From assembly GCA_015485235.1 (NCBI GenBank), contig WFTX01000159.1:1-25069 (forward strand): a DNA stretch of 25,069 nucleotides. Reading direction: 5' to 3'. The translations under genes were made by a program, and so were the position numbers. This DNA is from Nitrospirota bacterium (GTDB lineage: Bacteria; Nitrospirota; Thermodesulfovibrionia; Thermodesulfovibrionales; JdFR-85). The notes under the pieces are model-generated. The model saw nothing but the letters and a program-made list of their open reading frames with translations, was not told the origin of the DNA and searched no databases. Shown here piece after piece: positions 1-7,300 of this stretch (positions are counted from its first letter, which is position 1; the number at the start of each line of letters is the position of its first letter).

Positions 1-135
1 CCTGACCCTGGCCTCAAGAAAACGTCTCATAACAGCCCTCTCGATAGATGTAAGTGATCTGCCACATTCCTCGACGCATTTTCGGCAGAGTTCTTCCAGA
101 AATTTTTCTTCAAACTGTATTATCCTGTTTTTCAC
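1..135 (-). CDS. N-terminal fragment of an unrecognised protein
   Basis: Only the first 45 codons are inside the window; the gene continues past the left edge. It starts with GTG at 135, preceded on the minus strand by AGAGGT at a 5-base spacing, which supports this start. The fragment is charged and probably helical (basic and acidic residues alternate, with cysteines in CRKC and ECG). It has no signal peptide and no motif I recognise. The gene is divergent from the FadL-type gene across a 242-base intergenic region. The reading frame is open to the edge and well supplied with a ribosome site, so I think it is real, but the product is unknown. Confidence 0.55.
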   Translation of the reverse strand, partial: MKNRIIQFEEKFLEELCRKCVEECGRSLTSIERAVMRRFLEARVR

Positions 136-186
136 AAAAATACCTCTGTTTATATTATAATTATTTCAGCAAGAAAGATTGGTGAA

Positions 187-215
187 TTGACAAACCACAC
201 AGAATATGTTAAAAA
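187..215 (+). promoter_or_regulatory. possible sigma-70 promoter for the FadL-type gene
   Basis: A perfect TTGACA (187-192) is followed after 17 bases by TAAAAA (210-215) in an AT-rich stretch. The -35 is ideal and the -10 matches four of six positions. It would give a 5' untranslated region of about 155 bases. The rest of the 136-377 spacer holds only this, an orphan Shine-Dalgarno sequence and the real ribosome site. Confidence 0.35.
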
Positions 216-318
216 TTATATAGTTTACATATTAATAGACCATGCCAGTTACGAAGCCATTTGATATAAGTTACGCACTTGGTCTCTGAGCTGTTCAGCA
301 AAGGAAATCTTCAACAAG

Positions 319-327
319 GGAGGTGAT
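319..327 (+). promoter_or_regulatory. orphan full-length Shine-Dalgarno sequence in the leader
   Basis: GGAGGTGAT is a nine-base match to the anti-Shine-Dalgarno end of 16S rRNA, but no ATG or GTG follows at a usable distance. The true ribosome site of the next gene (AAGGAGGT) lies about 45 bases further on. It could be a ribosome standby or mRNA-protecting site, or the remnant of a lost leader peptide. Confidence 0.3.
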
Positions 328-377
328 AGAGTAAGGTTTTCTGCAGTTTGCAAACATCCAAACCAAGGAGGTAACAG

Positions 378-1733
378 ATGAAATCAGTGTCAAGGTATGT
401 TCTTTTGCTGGGATTAATCATTCTTGTTCTTCCCCTTCCCGTTCTTGCAACAAACGGCGATAACATGATTGGTATCGGCCCTATCTCCCGTTCCATGGGA
501 GGAGTGGGAATCGCCGCCCCCCAGGATGCAATCAGCGCAGTTTTCTCAAATCCTGCAGCCATGTGTTTTGGTCCATTCTGCCCAGGATCGGAATTTAATT
601 TCTCAGGGACTCTTTTCATGCCCCATGTGGATGCCAGGATAACCCTCAGTCCAGTTCCTCCGAACCCAATGATGCCAACAGGACTCCCCGGAGGTTCCGT
701 CGAGGTAAGCAGTGACTTCAAGATCTACGGCATACCGGCGATCGGCCTTTCCGTCCCCATAACCACCACATTCCCGCTTTGGAGGTTCGGAATCGCCGCC
801 TATGGCGTTTCCGGGCTTGGTGTGGACTACAGAAACAGCAATATCGATACGGCTTATGACGATTTCCTCATGGGGCCAGGATCCACCGCCTTTGATGGCT
901 TTGGTGACCCTCCTATCATTGCAGGGGAATACACCCAGCTTCAGATCATGAAGTTCGCCCCCACCGTAGCCTATCAGCCCAATGAGAAACTCTCCCTGGG
1001 GCTTTCCCTCCATATCGATTATGCCAACCTCGATCTGAACAATGGCTCTTCCTTCAATTACGGCTTCGGAGCCCAGTTAGGGGTCATCTATAAGGTAAAC
1101 GACATGATCACCCTTGGAGCCACATATACCACCCCGCAGGAAGTGAAACACGAAAACGTTAATGACTTCGATGGTGATGGTGTGCTGGATGACCTGAAGC
1201 TTGAGGCACCTCAGCAGGTCGGCATCGGAGCGGCCTTGGATATCATTCCAGGCAAACTCCTCGTCGAGGCCGATGTAAAGTGGATTAACTGGCAGGATGC
1301 AACAGGATATGAGGACTTCGACTGGGACAACCAGTGGGTCTTTGCCATAGGCGCACAGTACAAACCGATCAAGAATCTTGCCGTACGGGTGGGTTATAAC
1401 TATGGAGACAACCCCCTGAAGGTACACGACAATTTCATCGGCGTTGATCCTGCAACAGGCATGCCCGCCATGAGTACAGTCCAGGGCAAAAGCCTTCCCA
1501 CTTATTACTATGAGACCTTCAGGATAATCGGGTTTCCTGCAATCGTCCAGCATCATTTCACCCTTGGAATCGGCTACGAGCTCTCCAACAAGTTCGCCCT
1601 ACACGCCGGCTACATGCATGCCTTTGAGGAGACGATCACCGAGAAGGGCACCACCCTCTTCGGACAGCCCGTTGAGATCCAGTCCACTCTGAGCGAGGAC
1701 AGCCTCGAGTTCGGCCTTACCTGGAGGTTCTGA
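378..1733 (+). CDS. OmpP1/FadL/TodX-family outer-membrane transporter
   Basis: Outer-membrane beta-barrel of the FadL family, which lets hydrophobic compounds such as long-chain fatty acids or aromatic hydrocarbons cross the outer membrane by lateral diffusion. The first 24 residues form a typical signal peptide ending VLA. The mature protein begins with the family-type N-terminal plug: an NGDN motif, then GPISRSMGG, then AISAVFSNPAA. At 451 residues it has normal family length. It ends in WRF, the C-terminal aromatic residue expected for barrel assembly by Bam. The start is set by AAGGAGGT seven bases before the ATG. The gene is monocistronic: the unknown gene upstream is divergent, and a strong terminator follows. 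The actual substrate cannot be told from the sequence. Confidence 0.92.
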   Translation: MKSVSRYVLLLGLIILVLPLPVLATNGDNMIGIGPISRSMGGVGIAAPQDAISAVFSNPAAMCFGPFCPGSEFNFSGTLFMPHVDARITLSPVPPNPMMPTGLPGGSVEVSSDFKIYGIPAIGLSVPITTTFPLWRFGIAAYGVSGLGVDYRNSNIDTAYDDFLMGPGSTAFDGFGDPPIIAGEYTQLQIMKFAPTVAYQPNEKLSLGLSLHIDYANLDLNNGSSFNYGFGAQLGVIYKVNDMITLGATYTTPQEVKHENVNDFDGDGVLDDLKLEAPQQVGIGAALDIIPGKLLVEADVKWINWQDATGYEDFDWDNQWVFAIGAQYKPIKNLAVRVGYNYGDNPLKVHDNFIGVDPATGMPAMSTVQGKSLPTYYYETFRIIGFPAIVQHHFTLGIGYELSNKFALHAGYMHAFEETITEKGTTLFGQPVEIQSTLSEDSLEFGLTWRF

Positions 1734-1758
1734 TCGACTTACAGACCTGCGCATACAG

Positions 1759-1790
1759 AAAGGGGAGTGGACATCCACTCCCCTTTCTTG
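1759..1790. terminator. bidirectional intrinsic terminator
   Basis: A perfect 12-base-pair stem, AAAGGGGAGTGG (1759-1770) with CCACTCCCCTTT (1775-1786), closes a four-base loop and is followed by CTTG after the TTT. It sits between convergent genes, the FadL-type gene and the GGDEF-like gene, and can serve both. Confidence 0.8.
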
Positions 1791-1828
1791 TTCACGCTAT
1801 AAACACACACAAAGACCGGCAGATGCAA

Positions 1829-2425
1829 TCAGACGGTTACTTCCTTTATCGTCTCCCCGGTCTGTTCCATCAACCGGCAATGTCCCTCAAGGGCTGGAAT
1901 CAGGTTAATCCTCTCTATTGATGGTGGTGTAACAAGGACAACGGAGACAAGACACATGAATCCTATCTCCACCCTTTCTCCGTCATCCCTTCTGAAACTT
2001 ATCACATACCCCCTTTCCCGGTCATCTCTGCTGTAAAATGTCTTAATCTTGCTTTTGAAAAGCCTGTTGGCTTTTCTTATTATTCCCTTGATCTCCCCTG
2101 CAGGGGCGATAAGGAGGAAGTCATGGGTTCCTACGGTTCCCACAAAACTTCCCTTCACCTCCTTAGATACGGTCTTGAGTATTCCTGCAGCCCACTGGAT
2201 TGCATCGGTATGTCTCTCAGAGCCGTATTTAAGGAGATAGGGATGGATATTTGCTATTCTCAGATAGGCGATCCCGTATCGGCCGATCTTCGGAAAAACC
2301 TTCTCGATCTTGCTCAGAACAGCAGCCCTGTCCGGCAGCCCTGTCAGGTAGTCGGGCCAGAGAAAGGGGTTGTCCTGCTTTTTCCTGAGGGCATCAATAT
2401 ATTCCTTTGCCTCCCGCAAACCCAT
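1829..2425 (-). CDS. degenerate GGDEF-domain protein
   Basis: A 198-residue soluble protein that is essentially one GGDEF (diguanylate cyclase-type) domain. The opening family signature is present as DYLTGLPDR (residues 25-33), followed by the expected IAYLRIANI core strand. The catalytic GGDEF loop reads GTHDF (99-103), so the glycines and the glutamate needed for making cyclic di-GMP are gone. It is therefore probably inactive as a cyclase and may bind a nucleotide or act through protein contacts. No transmembrane segment, PAS or receiver domain is attached. The start is fixed by GGGGAGGT just upstream. It is a single gene with its own consensus promoter. Confidence 0.75.
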   Translation of the reverse strand: MGLREAKEYIDALRKKQDNPFLWPDYLTGLPDRAAVLSKIEKVFPKIGRYGIAYLRIANIHPYLLKYGSERHTDAIQWAAGILKTVSKEVKGSFVGTVGTHDFLLIAPAGEIKGIIRKANRLFKSKIKTFYSRDDRERGYVISFRRDDGERVEIGFMCLVSVVLVTPPSIERINLIPALEGHCRLMEQTGETIKEVTV

Positions 2426-2477
2426 AAAACCTCCCCGCTTTTTCTGTTTTCTGTATCATGGTGGTCCCACCTATAAG

Positions 2478-2506
2478 ATTATATATAATAAGGAGGGCTT
2501 TGTCAA
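2478..2506 (-). promoter_or_regulatory. perfect consensus sigma-70 promoter for the GGDEF-like gene
   Basis: On the minus strand TTGACA (2501-2506) and TATAAT (2478-2483) are separated by exactly 17 bases: full consensus at both boxes. Transcription would start near 2471, about 45 bases before the ATG at 2425 and its ribosome site. Confidence 0.85.
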
Positions 2507-2751
2507 ATAAAAAGGATGTCTCACGTACAGTTAACGGTTCACCCGAATTGAGAGTTTTTTTACAATACGGGCAGGTGAAGGCGTCTCGTAACCCCATTTA
2601 ATGCAATGATTCCTGGATTAAAAACTGGAATGCCTGTTAACAAGAAGGGCGCTTGGTGTTCTGACTGTAAGGTATTGCTCAAATGGGGATTACTCGCCCC
2701 CTCCACCTGCCCCAAAAGGGTGTTCCTGATAATATCGGCATAAGAATCGCA

Positions 2752-2765
2752 CAATGCATGTATTG
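2752..2765. promoter_or_regulatory. near-palindrome overlapping the metalloregulator promoter
   Basis: CAATGCATGTATTG pairs at six of seven positions of its dyad and overlaps the -35 region of the gene starting at 2800. An autoregulatory operator is possible, because DtxR-family proteins bind dyads. It does not match the classical DtxR or MntR boxes, so this is only a suggestion. The rest of the 2507-2751 spacer shows nothing I can name. Confidence 0.2.
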
Positions 2766-2794
2766 GACAATCCAGCCCCCCCATCGGTTATAAT
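2763..2794 (+). promoter_or_regulatory. promoter placing the transcription start at the start codon
   Basis: A perfect TATAAT (2789-2794) ends five bases before the ATG at 2800. TTGGAC at 2763-2768 could act as a -35 box, though the 20-base spacing is long. A start six bases after the -10 is the A of the ATG, giving a leaderless mRNA; no Shine-Dalgarno sequence is present. Confidence 0.5.
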
Positions 2795-2799
2795 TTCCT

Positions 2800-3459
2800 A
2801 TGGAAAAAATCTCTCAGGAAAGGCTTGAGGAGGCCCTTGAGCTCCTCTGGATCTTAAATGAAGAAAAAAAGGGCGGGATGAAGCTCTTCAAGGGCTGCTC
2901 CGACGATGATGGCATAGAAAGTGTAATAGATGAACTGGAGACTAAAGGATTGATAACCATCAAGGGAGAGGAGGTCCAGTTTACTCAGGAAGGACGGACG
3001 ATAGCCCGTGGCATCATCCGGAGACACCGTCTTGCAGAGAGGCTCTTTGCCGACGTCTTTGAGATGAAGGAGGAGTCAATCCATGAAGACGCCTGCCGGA
3101 TGGAACATATATTGAGCGAGGAACTCACTGACAGCGTATGTACCTTCCTGGGACATCCTCCGACCTGTCCCCATGGAAAACCCATCCCCCGGGGAGAATG
3201 TTGCAGGAAATACAGCACCAGCATTGAACCCCTTGTAGTAAGGCTCATAGATTTCGAGGTCGGCGAGAAAGGGAGGATAACCTACATCGTACCGACAGAG
3301 CCCTCAAGGATCAACCGATTGAACTCTATCGGTATTTACGCAGGTTCTGAACTGAAACTTCTAAGAAAATGGCCTTCCGTTGTGCTTCAGGTGGATGAGA
3401 CCACTGTGGCTGTTGATCCTGAAATAGCAAAGGAGATATTCATCAAACGTCTCTCCTGA
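2800..3459 (+). CDS. DtxR/MntR-family metal-dependent regulator with FeoA-like C-terminus
   Basis: A metal-responsive transcription factor of 219 residues. An N-terminal winged helix-turn-helix (about 5-70) leads into the DtxR dimerisation/metal domain. The classical ligand set is visible: H76 and E80 (RHRLAE), H95 (IHED), then C99, E102 and H103 (CRMEH). A cysteine-rich turn (CPHG at 123-126, ECC at 133-135) precedes an SH3/FeoA-like domain (about 145-219). Fe(II) or Mn(II) sensing is expected from the family. The ATG at 2800 is needed to keep the first helix, and it lacks a ribosome site (see the promoter entry). The 3' end overlaps the convergent histidine kinase gene by 17 bases. Its targets are not evident from this window. 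Confidence 0.85.
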   Translation: MEKISQERLEEALELLWILNEEKKGGMKLFKGCSDDDGIESVIDELETKGLITIKGEEVQFTQEGRTIARGIIRRHRLAERLFADVFEMKEESIHEDACRMEHILSEELTDSVCTFLGHPPTCPHGKPIPRGECCRKYSTSIEPLVVRLIDFEVGEKGRITYIVPTEPSRINRLNSIGIYAGSELKLLRKWPSVVLQVDETTVAVDPEIAKEIFIKRLS

Positions 3460-5404
3460 GCGGGAGAAAAACCCTGAATGTGCTCCCTTCGTCCACACGG
3501 CTTTTCACCTCTATCCTGCCTCCGTGTTCCTGGACAATCCGGTAACTTATGGGAAGGCCGAGACCTGTCCCCTTATCCTGTTTCGTCGTAAAGAAAGGCT
3601 CAAAGATCCTCCTGGAAACATCATCGGGAATCCCCATCCCCGTATCTGCAATAGCGATCATCAGGTACTGCCCCATTGTCTCGGTCTCTATCACAAGATC
3701 TCCCCCTTCGGGCATGGCCTGTATTGCGTTGTTTATCAGGTTCAGGAAGACCTGTTTTATCTGGTTTTCATCAACCAATACCTTGGGTACGTCAGTGTAT
3801 TTCCTGTGTACCTTCACCCGGGACTGTTTTATATTTGGTGATACCAGCTTGAGGACACCATCAATAGTGTCATGGACATCCACTTCTTTCAGTTCCAGCT
3901 TCCTTTTTCTTGAAAATTCCAGGAGTTGCTGGACAATCTCACGAGCCCTCAGTGACTCACTCTCGATTATGGCAAGATCCCTCTTGATGTTTTCCGGGTC
4001 TTCCTCCTCGCTGAGGAGTTCCGAATAACCAAGAATCGTGGTCAGGGGATTGTTGATCTCATGGGCCACATTTGCAGCAAGTTCCCCGACTGCTGCAAGT
4101 TTTGCACTCTGTACAAGCTGTTCCTGAGCCTCTTTGAGCCTCCGCATCTGCTCATGCAGGTTCTGGTAGAGTTCCACATTTTCAAGTGCTACGGCAAAGT
4201 TGTTTCCCATTATGCTCAGCAACCTGATATCCTCTTCAGTAAAGTCTCCCGCCTTTTCGTTCTTAAACAGCAGCAGGCATCCAGCGAGTTCTTCCTTCTT
4301 TCTCAACCAGAAGAGGAGAATATTGCAACCGTGACAGCTAAGGCTGAAAAACCGGCCAAGGACCGGATGGTCTCTCCTGAGATGCACCGCCCGTCGTCCG
4401 CTCTCCTGATATATCCGGTATACCTGACCGGGTTCACAGGCAACATCCCTGAGGGCATCTTCATCAACTCCAATAAAAGGCGGGACTGGCCTGAAAGCCC
4501 CATCATCTTCCCTGAGCATTGTAACTATACCTTCAAGTCTCAGGATTCCCCTTATACCCTCCACCATCTCCCTTATTACATCTTCCCTTTCTGATGCAAT
4601 ATGGAGCGAGAGAGTAGTCTTGTATAGGACCCTGAGTTTCTCCATATAGGAGAGGGTCTTCTCATATCCCTCCTTCAGGGAACGGCTCATCTCGTTGAAC
4701 GTGGCTGCAAGTTCCCCGAACTCTGTTGAATCCATGTAATTGACCTTGTATCCAAGCTTGCCGGCACTGATCATCCTTGCTCCCTTGATAAGTTCCTCAA
4801 CGGGGGTTAATATCTCCCTCGTGAGACTGGCAGCAACCACAAACCCGAAAAGCATCGTAAGAAAAAGACTTGCCAGAAGGAGGTTCTTGATCGTCTTTAC
4901 ATCATGGAGGGCTCTCTCAGTCCGCTCCTGAAGACTCTGGTTAGCCACAAAGGTCATCTCATTGGCCTCATTCAGAAGCACGTCCCCTATTTCAACGGCT
5001 GCCCGTTGGAGGCGGTTCACTCTTTCAGGATTTGCTGTTGTGGTGATAAAGGCGCTCAGGGCATCCTTATACTTCTCTACATACTTTGTAAGCCTGGTAA
5101 GGCGTCTGGTTATTTCCGGGTTATGGTGGCAGCCAAGGCACTTCCCCACCGCCCTGTCAAGAGACTGAACATTGTCAACAATCACATCCAGTTCTGAACC
5201 AAAGGTTGTACCTATCGTGTAGAGGTGTTTCTGGACAGTCTGGAGATTTATCACCAGGTCCTGCCGGAGTATCTCCACCCTGTGCAGTGTAATGAGTGAG
5301 TTCAGGTCACTCGACGTCCTGGTAAGAGAGATAATTGCTATTCCTCCACCTATCCCGAAGAGCAAAAAGATGAAGAAGAGGTATTTAATGATCTTTCTTC
5401 TCAT
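3443..5404 (-). CDS. membrane sensor histidine kinase with a periplasmic heme c motif
   Basis: A 653-residue two-component sensor kinase. Order: membrane helix (about 7-27), periplasmic helical domain with a single CLGCH heme c attachment motif (89-93), second helix (about 174-194), HAMP linker (195-250), GAF domain (about 262-415), coiled coil, and a HisKA domain with VAHEINNPL and the phospho-acceptor H448. The ATPase domain has its N box at NLINNA (555-560), then DTGMGIP (587-593) and GTGLGL (612-617). The GAF domain also carries a CHGC cluster (357-360). A covalent heme in the input domain suggests sensing of redox state or of a small ligand. It is the last gene of the cytochrome operon, seven bases after the PhnD-like gene. 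No response regulator is encoded in this window. Confidence 0.92.
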   Translation of the reverse strand: MRRKIIKYLFFIFLLFGIGGGIAIISLTRTSSDLNSLITLHRVEILRQDLVINLQTVQKHLYTIGTTFGSELDVIVDNVQSLDRAVGKCLGCHHNPEITRRLTRLTKYVEKYKDALSAFITTTANPERVNRLQRAAVEIGDVLLNEANEMTFVANQSLQERTERALHDVKTIKNLLLASLFLTMLFGFVVAASLTREILTPVEELIKGARMISAGKLGYKVNYMDSTEFGELAATFNEMSRSLKEGYEKTLSYMEKLRVLYKTTLSLHIASEREDVIREMVEGIRGILRLEGIVTMLREDDGAFRPVPPFIGVDEDALRDVACEPGQVYRIYQESGRRAVHLRRDHPVLGRFFSLSCHGCNILLFWLRKKEELAGCLLLFKNEKAGDFTEEDIRLLSIMGNNFAVALENVELYQNLHEQMRRLKEAQEQLVQSAKLAAVGELAANVAHEINNPLTTILGYSELLSEEEDPENIKRDLAIIESESLRAREIVQQLLEFSRKRKLELKEVDVHDTIDGVLKLVSPNIKQSRVKVHRKYTDVPKVLVDENQIKQVFLNLINNAIQAMPEGGDLVIETETMGQYLMIAIADTGMGIPDDVSRRIFEPFFTTKQDKGTGLGLPISYRIVQEHGGRIEVKSRVDEGSTFRVFLPLRRDV

Positions 5405-5411
5405 CGAAGAA

Positions 5412-6323
5412 TCACCTCCCCTTCAGGGTGGTTCTGTAGTCATAGTCTTTCAGCCCGATCCCTATCTCTTTCATAATCCTTATGACAGGGGCAAAATCAT
5501 TCCTGCTGGCAGGGGTGAAACCGGAAAGCCCCATCTCCTGAAGAACCTTCATGCCCTCATGGTCCTTCTTCATCCCGAGCAGCAACTCTCTTATCTTTCT
5601 TCTCATCTCTGGAGGCAAATCAGTCCTCAGACAGAACGTACCCTCAGGCATGGGAGGAGATTCAGCAAGCACCATCAGTTCATCTGCTATGGTTTTGTCC
5701 TTTCTGATAAGATCATTGAGAACCGTATCCTTGAGGCTTCCTGCATCGGCCCGGCCATCAAGAACCGCGAAAACGGCCGAATCATGGCTTCCAGTAAAGT
5801 AATACTCCGAGAAAACCTCCTTAAGGCTGTTGAAGCCCGCTTTCCTCAGGTAATATAACGGAAAGAGGTAGCCGCTCACAGTCGCCCTGTCAACAAAGGC
5901 AAATACCTTCCCCTTCAGATCCCCTGGCTTACGTATGCCGCTGTCCCTCCTGACAATGATCACTCCCCTTGCAGAAGAGCGGCCATCCAGGCTCACCGGT
6001 CGTGCCACCGGCTCAACCTTCAGGAGTTCAACCGCCAGGGCTCCTGTGAGATCACCGAAGAAGGCCCCATCCATGCCCCGCTGGCTGAACCGGTCTATGA
6101 TATCCCCATACCTGCTGAGTATTGTCAGCCTGACCTTTACTCCCAGCCTCCCCGAAAGATAGTCAGCAAGGGGTCTGTATCTGTCAATCTGGCGAAAAAT
6201 ATTCCGTTCAGGGATCAGCCCTATCAGAAGATAGCGCTTACCCGTTTCACCTCTGAGAGAAGGAATGGAAAATAAAAAGAAAAAGATGCAGAGGGGGATC
6301 AGGCACCTCAATAAAACCCTCAT
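5412..6323 (-). CDS. PhnD-like periplasmic binding protein
   Basis: A 303-residue exported protein of the PhnD/phosphonate-binding superfamily (type 2 periplasmic binding fold). A hydrophobic signal peptide covers about the first 25 residues. The family pattern is clear: IGLIPERN near the start, YRPLADYLS (PLA.YL motif), the segment GMDGAFFGDLTG, then KPGDLKGKVFAFVD and a C-terminal lobe containing DGRADAGSLKDTV. No permease or ATPase lies nearby, so it is unlikely to serve a phosphonate importer here. Stand-alone members often pass ligand signals to sensor kinases, and the kinase gene begins seven bases downstream. Its start overlaps the upstream gene by four bases (ATGA), so translation is probably coupled. 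Confidence 0.85.
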   Translation of the reverse strand: MRVLLRCLIPLCIFFFLFSIPSLRGETGKRYLLIGLIPERNIFRQIDRYRPLADYLSGRLGVKVRLTILSRYGDIIDRFSQRGMDGAFFGDLTGALAVELLKVEPVARPVSLDGRSSARGVIIVRRDSGIRKPGDLKGKVFAFVDRATVSGYLFPLYYLRKAGFNSLKEVFSEYYFTGSHDSAVFAVLDGRADAGSLKDTVLNDLIRKDKTIADELMVLAESPPMPEGTFCLRTDLPPEMRRKIRELLLGMKKDHEGMKVLQEMGLSGFTPASRNDFAPVIRIMKEIGIGLKDYDYRTTLKGR

Positions 6324-7282
6324 CGAATCACCTCGTCTGCCTCGGTAAGAAGCTCGAGGGGGATATCTATTCCCATTTCCTTCGAGATGGCATAGTTAAA
6401 GACGAGTCTGTTCCGCCTCACAATCTTGAAGTCTCCTTTCCTTCCATTCTTCAAGTAGCCAACAAGCAACCCGGAAAGCTCCCTGCCTATCAAGAAAGGG
6501 TCAGAGTAAAGAGAAAGCATGGCCTTATCTTCAAGGCCACCTGAGGAGGTTACCACCCGAATTTTTTGCCGTTTCACTTCTGAAGCATATTCAGGGAAGT
6601 ATCTGAGCATGAAGGCACTCCCCGTAATATAAAGACCGTCAAGGTCAAAAAGTCTCAGCTTCTCACCTATCTCGCTCGATTTATGGACAGGAAGCATGAC
6701 AGGTTCGAGACCCAGAGCAATGCACCTCTCCTGTACCTTCCTGGCTTCTTCCACGGATGTCCTTTCAGGAGGAAAAAAGAATATGCCAATCCTCTTGACT
6801 GAATCCATCTTTCTCAGATACCTGAGAAGGCTTGTGACAGGAAGGGTATACTCAACCCCACCGGCAAAATGGGCATTTTCCAAGACAGTATCATTTGAAT
6901 AAAGACCGGCATAAAAGACCGGGACATCGCTTATTTCATACTTGACTGTCTCTGAGGTTCCTGGCCCGTAGGTGATTATTATTGAGGCGTCATAGACATA
7001 GAGCTTTCTGAGGGCATTGCTCCAGGCTATTGGATCGGGATGAGGTTTCTGGACAAGAAAATCAATCTTTCCATAAATCCCTTTCTCCTTTAGGGTTTTT
7101 ATAAAATATCTGTGTATATCCCGGTAATAGGGAACATCTGCTGAAAATACAACGCCCACCCGCACTTTATCTCCTGCAGAAGCCGGAACCGGGGGAGTGG
7201 AAACTACGGCAAGCAGAAGAAAAAATGAGAATGCCAGACACCAGAAGGACCGTTTAACTTTATTTTGATTACTGATTGCCAT
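6320..7282 (-). CDS. ABC-type substrate-binding protein (TrpX/ABC_sub_bind-like)
   Basis: A 320-residue exported protein with an N-terminal signal sequence (hydrophobic to about residue 36, ending ASA). The two-lobed fold resembles the type 1 binding proteins of the ABC_sub_bind family: VRVGVVFSAD, then IIITYGPG and VPVFYAGL strands, RIGIFFFPPERTS opening the second lobe, and GLYITGSAF further on. The usual partners (membrane permease and ATPase) are missing. With the adjacent PhnD-like protein it forms a pair of orphan binding proteins between an electron-transfer barrel and a sensor kinase. A sensory role is therefore more likely than transport, as with TorT feeding TorS. The gap from the barrel gene is only 18 bases; the ligand is unknown. 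Confidence 0.8.
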   Translation of the reverse strand: MAISNQNKVKRSFWCLAFSFFLLLAVVSTPPVPASAGDKVRVGVVFSADVPYYRDIHRYFIKTLKEKGIYGKIDFLVQKPHPDPIAWSNALRKLYVYDASIIITYGPGTSETVKYEISDVPVFYAGLYSNDTVLENAHFAGGVEYTLPVTSLLRYLRKMDSVKRIGIFFFPPERTSVEEARKVQERCIALGLEPVMLPVHKSSEIGEKLRLFDLDGLYITGSAFMLRYFPEYASEVKRQKIRVVTSSGGLEDKAMLSLYSDPFLIGRELSGLLVGYLKNGRKGDFKIVRRNRLVFNYAISKEMGIDIPLELLTEADEVIR

Positions 7283-7300
7283 ACCCCCTCTGTCGCGACC

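Noticed and set aside
2394..2597. A 67-codon minus-strand frame containing CPYCKK, like half a zinc ribbon
   Set aside because: Only one CxxC pair, the frame runs through a perfect promoter and into the GGDEF gene in another frame, and no ribosome site was seen.
2560..2784. A 74-codon minus-strand frame in the spacer before the metalloregulator
   Set aside because: No recognisable ribosome site, family motif or coding character; it lies over the promoter region of the plus-strand gene.
5412..7282. A phosphonate or amino-acid ABC importer
   Set aside because: Only binding proteins are present; no permease or ATPase in the window.
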